32,094 nucleotides of DNA. Origin: Candidatus Moduliflexus flocculans (GTDB lineage Bacteria > Moduliflexota > Moduliflexia > Moduliflexales > Moduliflexaceae). Location: NCBI GenBank assembly GCA_000739515.1, contig DF820455.1, forward strand, positions 694,202 through 726,295. The letters are read 5' to 3'. The position numbers and the translations under genes are program-made. The notes beneath the pieces are model-generated. The model saw only the letters and a list, made by a program, of their open reading frames with translations. It was not told the origin of the DNA and did no database searches. Of this stretch, positions 16,923 to 23,784 are shown in pieces; within the stretch, counting starts at the first letter, position 1; every line of letters begins with the position of its first letter.

Positions 16923-16952
16923 TTGACACGATTTTTCCCTGTTAATTATGAT
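16923..16952 (+). promoter_or_regulatory. Promoter of the DRTGG/NuoEF operon
   Basis: Perfect TTGACA (16923-16928), 18-base spacer, TATGAT (16947-16952); leader about 48 bases to ATG 17007. Confidence 0.65.
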
Positions 16953-17006
16953 GCGTGTGAACTTACTACCTGGTAAAATCCATTGTGTTTAATGAGAAGA
17001 GGACGC

Positions 17007-17375
17007 ATGACGCTACGGAAAATTCTTGAAGTCACGGAAGGGCGAGTGCTCACGCCTGATGTTGATCTTGACATTAATGCGACATCAGCGTTTTCTGCGG
17101 ATTTGATGAGCGATGTCTTGCATCTTGCCAAAGAAGGAGCGTTACTCTTGACCGGATTGACGCATCCGCAGGTGGTGAGAACTGCTGAAATGGCTGGGAT
17201 TGCGGCGATTTTATTTATCCGAAATAAAGTTCCGCCGCCAGAAACGGTTCAATTAGCAGAAGAAAAAGGAGTGCCATTACTGGCGTCGCGTTATACTATG
17301 TTTGAAACTGGCGGGCGGATTTATGCGGCGGGGATGAATAGCTGCGACGCGCCTCGCACGCCGGATAATGCCTGA
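17007..17375 (+). CDS. DRTGG-domain protein
   Basis: ATG 17007 (MTLRKILEVTEGRVLT) follows a good ribosome site, AGAAGAGGA; an upstream in-frame start at 16983 is not needed. The 122-residue product is a single DRTGG-like domain (named after a motif of the AcoA/phosphotransacetylase and CobQ-related families). It shows the pattern LTPDVDLDINATSAFSADLMS, then an LLLTGLTHPQVVRTAEMAGI core and a GVPLLASRYTMFETGGRIY tail. Such stand-alone domains often sit with CBS-, ATPase- and PHP-proteins beside [FeFe]-hydrogenase or NuoEF genes. Their role is not known; ligand sensing is a reasonable guess. It shares this domain with the gene at 18401. Confidence 0.82.
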   Translation: MTLRKILEVTEGRVLTPDVDLDINATSAFSADLMSDVLHLAKEGALLLTGLTHPQVVRTAEMAGIAAILFIRNKVPPPETVQLAEEKGVPLLASRYTMFETGGRIYAAGMNSCDAPRTPDNA

Positions 17376-17443
17376 TGGCGCGCACGCGCGTCCACGAAAG
17401 TATTCTGCTTGCCAGGATGTATATATACTAAGGGATGGGCATC

Positions 17444-18394
17444 ATGACGTCATTGTCTCTTCAACAAGAACGACAGCAGTATATCGGCAAAATTCAGGAA
17501 TTGATTTATGAACTGAAAATTGATTCCGTGATGCAAAAAGAGGTCGTTGTTGTCTCGCCAGAGGCGTCAGTCCGTGATGTAAAAAACCTGTTGCTTCAAC
17601 ATCATATTACAGGCATTCCTGTGCTGGAAGGCGATAGATTGATTGGCGTGATCACTATGTCTGACGTGATCGAATGTCTGGAACGCCAGGATTATGAATG
17701 TCTCGCTACGGAAAAAATGGCGCGCCCTCCCTTTCCATCGGTGTATAACGATGAATCTGTCGCCCATGCGCTGAATAAATTATCGCAATACAAGGAACGA
17801 CGGGTCTTAGTGTTCGACCACGCCGAGCGATTTGTCGGGATCATCACCAGCGGCGATATTACCAACGGCTTGTTGAAAGCGATCAACCTCGGATTTCGTC
17901 AGGAAGAAATCAGCCAGTATCGCGCCCGACACATTTTTCAAGATATTGAGTCTGATGAAACCAGTTTAGTGCTCCGGTATCAAGTGAAAAACGGCGATTT
18001 TATTCGCGGGGGCGAAGCCTCAAGCAAAATCAAAAAAGCGATGCAGCGACTCGGCGCGAATCCGCAAGATGTGCGAAAGATTGCGATTGCCATCTATGAA
18101 GCGGAAATGAACCTGATCATTCATACCACGCAGGGAGGCCACATTGTCGCAGAAATTACGCCGAAAAAAGTCACGATGACCGTCTCCGACACCGGGCCAG
18201 GCATTCCGGATATTGACAAAGCGATGGAAGCTGGGTATAGCACGTCATCGCTGACAGTGAAAGCGCTGGGATTTGGCGCTGGAATGGGCTTGCCGAATAT
18301 CAAGCGCTGCATGAGCGAGATGAAACTGGAATCTGTCGTTGGCGAAGGGCCTGGAAAAGGTACAACACTTACGATGGTGCTGTATCCATCCTGA
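17444..18394 (+). CDS. CBS-pair protein with RsbW-like ATPase domain
   Basis: ATG 17444 has AAGGGA 8 bases upstream (an ATG at 17435 overlaps that site). The 316-residue product joins two domains. The CBS pair (about 28-150) has MQKEVVVVSPEASVRDVKNL, LIGVITMSDVIE and FVGIITSGDITNGL, an adenine-nucleotide sensor type. The C-terminal GHKL ATPase (about 175-315) is of the anti-sigma-kinase kind, with N box YEAEMNLIIH, G1 box VSDTGPGIPD, and G2 box GFGAGMGLPNIKR. The ATPase box order and sequence resemble RsbT/RsbW. This suggests energy state (AMP/ATP bound at CBS) controls a switch protein. No STAS partner is encoded in the window. It lies in the operon with two DRTGG proteins and NuoEF subunits. 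Confidence 0.88.
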   Translation: MTSLSLQQERQQYIGKIQELIYELKIDSVMQKEVVVVSPEASVRDVKNLLLQHHITGIPVLEGDRLIGVITMSDVIECLERQDYECLATEKMARPPFPSVYNDESVAHALNKLSQYKERRVLVFDHAERFVGIITSGDITNGLLKAINLGFRQEEISQYRARHIFQDIESDETSLVLRYQVKNGDFIRGGEASSKIKKAMQRLGANPQDVRKIAIAIYEAEMNLIIHTTQGGHIVAEITPKKVTMTVSDTGPGIPDIDKAMEAGYSTSSLTVKALGFGAGMGLPNIKRCMSEMKLESVVGEGPGKGTTLTMVLYPS

Positions 18395-18400
18395 CGCGAT

Positions 18401-18736
18401 ATGACTATTCGAGAAATAGCGGCGGCATTATCGTTGACAGTCTTGTGCGCGGAAAGCGGCCTGGATCGCGAAATAGACGGCGGCTATGCCTCCGATATGC
18501 TCAGTTGCGTGATGGCTGGCGCCAAAAAAGGGAATGTATGGATCACGCTCCTGACGCATCTCAACGTGATCGCTGTCGCCGTGCTGTTGGAAATTCCGGC
18601 GATTGTGATCTCTGAAAATTCTCCGGTTGATGAGTCTGTTTTGAAAAAAGCCGAAGACGAAGGGATCACGTTGTTACGGACGCCCGAAGACACCTATACG
18701 GTTGTCGGAAAATTATACGCATTAGGCATCAGGTAG
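18401..18736 (+). CDS. Second DRTGG-domain protein
   Basis: Starts 4 bases after the stop of the CBS-ATPase gene. The 111-residue protein is again one DRTGG-like domain. It has YASDMLSCVMAGAKKGNVWI and TLLTHLNVIAVAVLLEIPAIVI, then GITLLRTPEDTYTVVGKLYA, matching the gene at 17007 block by block (SADLMSDVLHLAKEGALLL; AEMAGIAAILFI; GVPLLASRYTMFETGGRIYA). The two are diverged paralogues and may form a heterodimer. Placement between the CBS-ATPase and PHP genes is typical of these hydrogenase-linked clusters. Confidence 0.82.
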   Translation: MTIREIAAALSLTVLCAESGLDREIDGGYASDMLSCVMAGAKKGNVWITLLTHLNVIAVAVLLEIPAIVISENSPVDESVLKKAEDEGITLLRTPEDTYTVVGKLYALGIR

Positions 18737-18740
18737 GGCT

Positions 18741-19493
18741 ATGGAGGTTCGGCCATTCGTCGCAGATTTGCATATTCATTCCGTGCTTTCGCCCTGCGGC
18801 GACTACGAGATGGCGCCCGGCGCGGTGCTGGATGAAGCAAAAAAGAAACATTTAGACCTGATTGCTATCACCGATCATAATAGCAGCGAGAATGTGGCGG
18901 CGTTTGTCGAAGCGTTTCAGAATAGCGGGATTGTCGTATTCGGCGGCATGGAAGTTACCACGGCAGAAGAAGCGCATGTGTTGGCTGTGTTCGATAATTT
19001 TGACGCCATGAATATCTGGCAGGCTATTGTCTATGATGCTCTGCCAGAAGTCAAGAATGATGAAGACGCATTCGGCGTCCAAATTCAAGTCTCTGCGCAG
19101 AATGAGGTGATCAAAATTCACGATCGTTTTTACGCCGGAACAACATCGTTATCCATTGATGCGGTCGTTTCGTGCGTGAATCGGCTGGGCGGGTTATGCA
19201 TTCCAGCGCATGTGGATAAGCCAGTATTCAGCGTGATCAGCCAGTTAGGCATGATTCCCCCTGATCTGGATGTGGGGGCCGTAGAAGTGTATCGAAAACG
19301 GCGGATTGCCGAGGCGTGTGAACAATTTCCAGAATTGCGGCATTATAGTTTAGTGCGCGGATCGGATGCGCATTATTTGAACGACGTCGGAATCGCGACG
19401 ACAACATATCACATCGCCTCGCCGACCATTCAGGAATTACGTAAAGCCTTATCATCGCTTGAGGGACGATTTTTTCGTATTACGCCAGAATAA
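18741..19493 (+). CDS. PHP-domain metal-dependent phosphoesterase
   Basis: A 250-residue PHP-domain protein starting 4 bases after the preceding stop, with AGGTAGGG as ribosome site. Metal-binding motifs are in order: DLHIHS (residues 9-14), AITDHN (about 42-47), a middle E/H region (GMEVTTAEEAHVLAVF), PAHVDKP (about 156-162) and GSDAHY (about 208-213). The family hydrolyses phosphoesters such as nucleotides or histidinol phosphate with two or three metals. This short stand-alone type is close to the YciV/RnaAM-like and TrpH-like proteins. Its link with the NuoEF genes is seen by position only; processing of a nucleotide signal sensed by the CBS/DRTGG proteins would fit, but is inference. Confidence 0.87.
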   Translation: MEVRPFVADLHIHSVLSPCGDYEMAPGAVLDEAKKKHLDLIAITDHNSSENVAAFVEAFQNSGIVVFGGMEVTTAEEAHVLAVFDNFDAMNIWQAIVYDALPEVKNDEDAFGVQIQVSAQNEVIKIHDRFYAGTTSLSIDAVVSCVNRLGGLCIPAHVDKPVFSVISQLGMIPPDLDVGAVEVYRKRRIAEACEQFPELRHYSLVRGSDAHYLNDVGIATTTYHIASPTIQELRKALSSLEGRFFRITPE

Positions 19494-19526
19494 ATAATCT
19501 CATATTATTTATGACGCGAATCGCGT
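19491..19526. repeat. Two adjacent small palindromes between PHP and NuoE genes
   Basis: TAAATAAT-N5-ATTATTTA (19491-19511) begins at the PHP gene's stop codon. It is followed by ACGCGAATCGCGT (19514-19526). They may be an mRNA-processing or attenuation signal inside the operon; there is no T-run. Confidence 0.4.
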
Positions 19527-19547
19527 ATGCCGAGAGGGGAGCAGAGC

Positions 19548-20066
19548 GTGTCTCTTTCACGGCAGTGCGAAGCGCATCCTATTGTTATCATGGAAGGAAT
19601 TCTTGCGAAACCAGAAGTGAAAGGCGCCGTTGATCGCATCTTAGCGGCAGCCAAAGAAAAACGCGGCGGGCTGATGGTCGTGTTAAACGAAACGCAGCGG
19701 GAAATCGGCTATCTTCCCCAGGAAGTGCAAACGTATATTGCCAAAGAGATGAAAGTTGCTCCCAGCGTCGTCTATGGCGTGGTATCCTTTTATTCGTTTT
19801 TTACGATGATCCCACGCGGAAAACATTTAGTCAAAGTCTGCATGGGAACGGCTTGTTATGTCAAAGGCGCAGGCAAATTATTAGACGACATTGCGGAAGC
19901 CTTAAAAGTCGAAGTCGGCGGAACCACGTCGGATGGCTTATATACGTTGGAAGCATGTCGCTGCCTCGGCGTATGCAGCCAGGCGCCAGCCGTGATGATC
20001 AATGAAGATGTGGTGGGAAAAGTCAATATCAAGACATTCATGCAGACACTCAGCGATTACAAATAA
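19548..20066 (+). CDS. NuoE/HydC-type [2Fe-2S] NADH oxidoreductase subunit
   Basis: GTG 19548 has the strong ribosome site AGAGGGGAG (19533-19541) at good spacing; ATG 19527 and ATG 19590 do not. The 172-residue product is a full 24-kDa-type subunit: a helical N-domain (LNETQREIGYLPQEVQTYIA, SVVYGVVSFYSFF) followed by a thioredoxin-like [2Fe-2S] domain with ligands Cys98 and Cys103 (CMGTAC) and Cys139 and Cys143 (CLGVC). An additional Cys137 precedes. It passes electrons with NuoF/HydB (21106-22896) between NAD(H) and ferredoxin-level centres in trimeric hydrogenases or formate dehydrogenases. Confidence 0.93.
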   Translation: MSLSRQCEAHPIVIMEGILAKPEVKGAVDRILAAAKEKRGGLMVVLNETQREIGYLPQEVQTYIAKEMKVAPSVVYGVVSFYSFFTMIPRGKHLVKVCMGTACYVKGAGKLLDDIAEALKVEVGGTTSDGLYTLEACRCLGVCSQAPAVMINEDVVGKVNIKTFMQTLSDYK

Positions 20067-20083
20067 CTGTTTAAAGGCGAATC

Positions 20084-20641
20084 GTGAAAGAACTGTCGTT
20101 GCATATTCTTGACATTGTTCAGAATTCAACAAAAGCAAACGCATCGCATATCGAAATTCTGATCACAGAAGATACGCGGGTGAATCTGCTCTCTTTTACT
20201 ATCAATGATAACGGCTGCGGCATTCCGAAAGACGTGCTGAAAACGATTACGAATCCGTTTTCGACAAGTCGGAAAACGCGACGTGTGGGATTAGGCTTAT
20301 CGTTGCTCCAGTTGGCATGTGAGCAGTGTAATGGCGTGATGCGCATCATGTCAGAGGTTGGCAAGGGAACAACGGTGACAGCGCAATTTCAGCATGACCA
20401 CATAGACCGCGCGCCGCTCGGCGATATGGTGACAACCTTGATTACGCTGATTACGGGAGACCCTGACATTGATTTTTCTTATGTCCACCGTGTGGACGAC
20501 CGGGTTTTCGAGTTTCATACGGCAGAGGTCAAACGAGATTTGGGGGATGTGCCGCTGACAGAGATGTCTGTGACGCAATTTTTGACGGAGTATTTACACG
20601 AACATATCGAACACCTATATCACAAGGAGGCCACATTATGA
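20084..20641 (+). CDS. Histidine-kinase-like ATPase domain protein
   Basis: GTG 20084 follows AAAGG. The 185-residue product is a GHKL ATPase domain without any kinase phosphorylation domain: N box LHILDIVQNSTKANA (about 6-20), G1 box INDNGCGIPK (about 43-52), then NPFSTSRKTRRVGLGLSL (F/G2 boxes, about 59-76). The C-terminal 70 residues (DRAPLGDMVTTLITLITGDP ... HEHIEHLYHKE) are a small domain usual in the copy that accompanies NuoE/NuoF hydrogenase genes. The next gene's ATG overlaps its TGA (20638-20641). Probably it modifies or senses the state of the NuoEF complex; its target is unknown. Confidence 0.88.
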   Translation: MKELSLHILDIVQNSTKANASHIEILITEDTRVNLLSFTINDNGCGIPKDVLKTITNPFSTSRKTRRVGLGLSLLQLACEQCNGVMRIMSEVGKGTTVTAQFQHDHIDRAPLGDMVTTLITLITGDPDIDFSYVHRVDDRVFEFHTAEVKRDLGDVPLTEMSVTQFLTEYLHEHIEHLYHKEATL

Positions 20642-21015
20642 AATCCCTTGACGAACTCAAAAAAATCAAAGAACGAGCGCTTGAAATGAAAAAAATGAAA
20701 GAAGGACAGGCACGAGTGACGATTACAGTGGGGATGGCAACCTGCGGTATTGCTGCCGGCGCGCGCGGGACGATGAAGGCAATTTTGGATTATATCCGTC
20801 AGCATAACATGGAAGATGTAACTGTGACGCAAACTGGATGCAACGGAATGTGCGAATATGAACCCATTGTGGATGTCCAGATCAAAGGCAGCCCAAAAGT
20901 CACCTACGGCCAGATTAACCCTGATCGGGTGTCGAAAATGATGGAACAGCATGTTGTAAAAGGAGAACCTGTCAATCAATGGGCATTAAAAGTCGAAGAA
21001 GCCCAAGCTTCCTGA
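20638..21015 (+). CDS. Thioredoxin-like (2Fe-2S) ferredoxin-domain protein
   Basis: ATG 20638 overlaps the previous stop, with AAGGAGG as ribosome site. The 125-residue product has a basic helical N-terminus (about 1-24), then a thioredoxin-like fold as in HydB N-termini: TVGMATCGIAAGARGTMKAI (Cys36), TQTGCNGMCEYEPIVDV (Cys68, Cys72), VTYGQINPDRVSKMMEQHV. Only three Cys are present where a full [2Fe-2S] site has four. This is normal for the stand-alone proteins of this cluster type, which have CGIAAGA in place of a C-x4-C pair. Lying directly before NuoF/HydB it likely belongs to that complex and may carry the cluster its partner's own N-domain lacks. Confidence 0.87.
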   Translation: MKSLDELKKIKERALEMKKMKEGQARVTITVGMATCGIAAGARGTMKAILDYIRQHNMEDVTVTQTGCNGMCEYEPIVDVQIKGSPKVTYGQINPDRVSKMMEQHVVKGEPVNQWALKVEEAQAS

Positions 21016-21105
21016 GACATCTGCCAATGTGTTCGCGAGCACGGGGCGTAACCGCAGCCGGTGCCTGATGTCGCAACGACGACTGTGCGCCCCTGAAATA
21101 ATTTT

Positions 21106-22896
21106 ATGGCTGAATATTATCGGAGTTACGTGTTAGTCGCGGCAGACCGGGAGAGCCTGGCGAAAGGCGCCGGCGCAGTGATTAACGAATTACATAAAGC
21201 GCTGAAACGCTACGATTTACAGGATGAAATTCAGATTATCGAGACCTCGCGTCTGAGTCCATCTGTTCAGCGCGGACCGGAACTCATTGTCTATCCTGAA
21301 GGCGTGCATTACGTCGGCGTCTATGAACGAGACGTTGACGAATTAGTGCAAGAGCATCTGCTGAAAGGCCGCCGCCTTGAGCGGCTGATTGAAGTGACTG
21401 CGCCGCTCGCTGCGGATACAGAACTTGGCCCGGCCAAGCCGAAAGAAACGCGCATCGTGCTGCGGCGGTGCGGCGCGATTGACCCGGAATCTATCGAAGA
21501 TTACATCATGACTGATGGTTATGTGGCGCTTGGGCGAGCCGTGACCGAAATGACGCCGCAACAGGTCATTGATGAAATTCTCAAATCCGGCCTTCGCGGT
21601 CGCGGTGGCGCAGGTTTCCCGACAGGAAAAAAATGGCAATTTGCCGCGCAGGTGAATAATCCCCAAAAATATTTTATTTGTAACGGAGATGAAGGCGATC
21701 CCGGTGCATTTATGGATCGGCGCGTGATGGAATCCGATCCTCATGCCGTATTGGAAGGGATGGCAATTGGCGGCTATGCGATTGGCGCGAATCAAGGCTA
21801 TATTTATGTCCGCGCCGAATATCCGGTGGCTGTGCGCCGCCTGAATATTGCTATTGGACAGGCCAAACAGATGGGATTGCTGGGGCAGAATATTTTCGGC
21901 TCGAATTTCAGTTTCGACATCGAAGTGCGCATGGGCGCAGGCGCGTTTGTCTGCGGCGAAGAAACCGCGTTGATCGCTTCCATTGAAGGCGGACGCGGCG
22001 AGCCGCGTCCTAAGCCGCCGTTCCCGGCAGTTTCCGGGCTGTGGGGAAAACCGACTGTCATCAATAATGTTGAAACGATTGCCAACATCACCCCCATTCT
22101 ATTAAATGGCGCAGATTGGTACGCCTCTATCGGTACAGAAAAAAGTAAAGGCACCAAAACGTTTACACTGGCCGGGAAAATTCGGAACAGCGGCCTGATT
22201 GAAGTCCCGATGGGCATTACGCTGCGCGAAATTTTGTACGACATCGGCGGCGGCATTCCTGACGGCAAAAAATTCAAAGGCGTCCAGACCGGCGGCCCGT
22301 CGGGCGGGTGTTTGACAGAAAAATTTCTTGATACGCCGGTAGATTTCGATTCGCTGATCGCCGCAGGTTCGATGATGGGATCTGGCGGAATGATCATTAT
22401 GGACGAAGATACCTGCATGGTGGATATGGCGCGATTTTTCCTCGATTTCTGCCAGGAAGAGTCCTGTGGCAAATGTGTGCCCTGCCGCATTGGAACGCGC
22501 AAAATGCTGGATATCCTCGAACGAATTTGCAATGGCGAAGGGGAAGATGGCGATATTGAACAATTAGAGTATTTAGCCACGCAGATCAACACCGCCAGCC
22601 TTTGTATGTTAGGCAAGACCGCGCCGAATCCAGTGTTGAGCACACTCAAACATTTTCGCCATGAATACGAAGCGCATATCTACGACAAAAAATGCCCGTC
22701 GAAAGTCTGTAAGGCATTGCTGCGGTATGAAGTTGACCCCGAAAAATGCGTCGGCTGCACCCTCTGCGCGCGGCGCTGCCCGGTCAATTGCATTAGCGGA
22801 GACCGCAAACAGCCCCATGTGATTAATCAAGCGCTCTGTATTCATTGCGGCCAGTGTTTTAATGCATGCCGTTTCGATGCGGTTATCGTCGCTTGA
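21106..22896 (+). CDS. NuoF/HydB-type NADH-binding FMN subunit with fused ferredoxin domain
   Basis: 596 residues, as in HydB/HndC subunits of trimeric [FeFe]-hydrogenases. Domains: a thioredoxin-like region (1-95); the NuoF core with the NADH/FMN glycine motif GRGGAGFPTG (165-174), ICNGDEGDPGAFMDR, CGEETALIASIEG and KPTVINNVETIAN; the SLBB region; the [4Fe-4S] site ESCGKCVPCRIGTR (Cys454, 457, 460, and Cys500); and a C-terminal two-cluster ferredoxin (Cys548/551/554/558; Cys578/581/584/588). Unlike most relatives the N-terminal domain has no Cys at all, so it cannot bind its [2Fe-2S] cluster. No ribosome site is visible before the ATG, and 90 bases separate it from the preceding gene. It should oxidise or reduce NAD(P)H with the NuoE and a catalytic subunit not encoded here. 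Confidence 0.94.
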   Translation: MAEYYRSYVLVAADRESLAKGAGAVINELHKALKRYDLQDEIQIIETSRLSPSVQRGPELIVYPEGVHYVGVYERDVDELVQEHLLKGRRLERLIEVTAPLAADTELGPAKPKETRIVLRRCGAIDPESIEDYIMTDGYVALGRAVTEMTPQQVIDEILKSGLRGRGGAGFPTGKKWQFAAQVNNPQKYFICNGDEGDPGAFMDRRVMESDPHAVLEGMAIGGYAIGANQGYIYVRAEYPVAVRRLNIAIGQAKQMGLLGQNIFGSNFSFDIEVRMGAGAFVCGEETALIASIEGGRGEPRPKPPFPAVSGLWGKPTVINNVETIANITPILLNGADWYASIGTEKSKGTKTFTLAGKIRNSGLIEVPMGITLREILYDIGGGIPDGKKFKGVQTGGPSGGCLTEKFLDTPVDFDSLIAAGSMMGSGGMIIMDEDTCMVDMARFFLDFCQEESCGKCVPCRIGTRKMLDILERICNGEGEDGDIEQLEYLATQINTASLCMLGKTAPNPVLSTLKHFRHEYEAHIYDKKCPSKVCKALLRYEVDPEKCVGCTLCARRCPVNCISGDRKQPHVINQALCIHCGQCFNACRFDAVIVA

Positions 22897-22989
22897 AAAG
22901 GCTTCCAGCGCTAAATAACGCGAATGATGCATAACCAATTGAACTGAAATTATCTCCGTTTGTATTATTCGTGATTTTGTACCACTTAC

Positions 22990-23024
22990 GGGAAGGAATA
23001 AAAATATCCATTTTTTTTCTTCCC
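22990..23024 (+). promoter_or_regulatory. Weak hairpin upstream of the second NuoE gene
   Basis: GGGAAG (22990-22995) can pair with CTTCCC (23019-23024) across an AT-rich loop holding eight T. It lies in the 145-base gap after NuoF. It might be a processing or weak termination site; the stem is short. Confidence 0.25.
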
Positions 23025-23041
23025 ATTTTCCCTCTACATGT

Positions 23042-23503
23042 ATGATCACCACCCAATATTCAGCGCAAATTCAGGAGGCATTACACCAGTTTCATCATGA
23101 TCGCGGGGAACTCGTCCCGATCCTTCGCCATCTGAACGATGCAATTGGCTATCTGCCAAAAGACGTGTTGGCGGAAGTGTCGGAACGTCTGCATGTCAGT
23201 GAAAGCCATGTGTATGGCGTGGCGACGTTTTATTCCATGCTTTCGACTGAGAAAAAAGGGCAATTTGCGGTCAAATTGTGTGAGAGCGCTCCTTGCCACG
23301 TGGTCGGCGGGCGAGAGGTCATTAAAGCGATCAAAACCCATCTTGGCATTGACGCTGGCGAAACAACGGCGGATGGAAAATTCTCATTAGATATGGTAAG
23401 TTGCCTCGGCGTCTGCGGCGTTGGGCCGGTCATGATGGTGAATAGCGAAACCTATGGGAATCTGACGCCTGAAAAAGCCATCGAAATTCTCTCTGCGCTC
23501 TAA
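23042..23503 (+). CDS. Second NuoE-type [2Fe-2S] subunit
   Basis: A 153-residue 24-kDa-type subunit, homologous to the one at 19548 but clearly diverged: HHDRGELVPILRHLNDAIGY and LPKDVLAEVSERLHVS, ESHVYGVATFYSML, then ligands Cys80 and Cys85 (CESAPC) and Cys121 and Cys125 (CLGVCGVGP). The C-terminus (YGNLTPEKAIEILSAL) is normal. There is no ribosome site: the bases before the ATG are pyrimidine-rich. In other genomes such a gene precedes its own NuoF/HydB and catalytic subunit, but here it is last and is followed by a strong hairpin and sugar genes. It may share the NuoF upstream, or be left from a lost second complex. Confidence 0.92.
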   Translation: MITTQYSAQIQEALHQFHHDRGELVPILRHLNDAIGYLPKDVLAEVSERLHVSESHVYGVATFYSMLSTEKKGQFAVKLCESAPCHVVGGREVIKAIKTHLGIDAGETTADGKFSLDMVSCLGVCGVGPVMMVNSETYGNLTPEKAIEILSAL

Positions 23504-23549
23504 AAGTGCCGCTGCCAGACGCACTTGTGGCAATGTCTGGCAGCGCTTT
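23502..23549 (+). terminator. Strong hairpin, probable terminator of the NuoEF operon
   Basis: Perfect 11-base stem CGCTGCCAGAC (23510-23520) with GTCTGGCAGCG (23535-23545), beginning at the stop codon of the second NuoE. The flanking AAAG/CTTT adds pairs. The T-run is short (CTTTAAT). The rest of 23550-23784 has no gene that I can see. Confidence 0.65.
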
Positions 23550-23784
23550 AATGTTCCGCCGTTTCTTCGTCCGACAGAGGACATGTGTTCACTTCGCAGT
23601 GACCTCCTTCCGATGTTCTGGCTTTTTGCTCGCAATTCCGGCGATGGAAGATGGGTATGGCCACCGATGATGTGGAAATGCCGAATAGATGCGCAACGTA
23701 TGTTTGTAACCACATAAATCAGATAATATTCTAACACGATAACGCGATATGCGCTCTATATCGAACGATGCTTCAAGAGAGCGT

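Noticed and set aside
21016..21105. Structured RNA in the 90-base gap before NuoF
   Set aside because: GGGGCG/CGCCCC can pair across a loop of about 35 bases, but nothing more convincing supports a riboswitch or ncRNA.
21804..22649. Minus-strand 281-residue ORF
   Set aside because: Antisense to the NuoF/HydB gene, which has all expected motifs.
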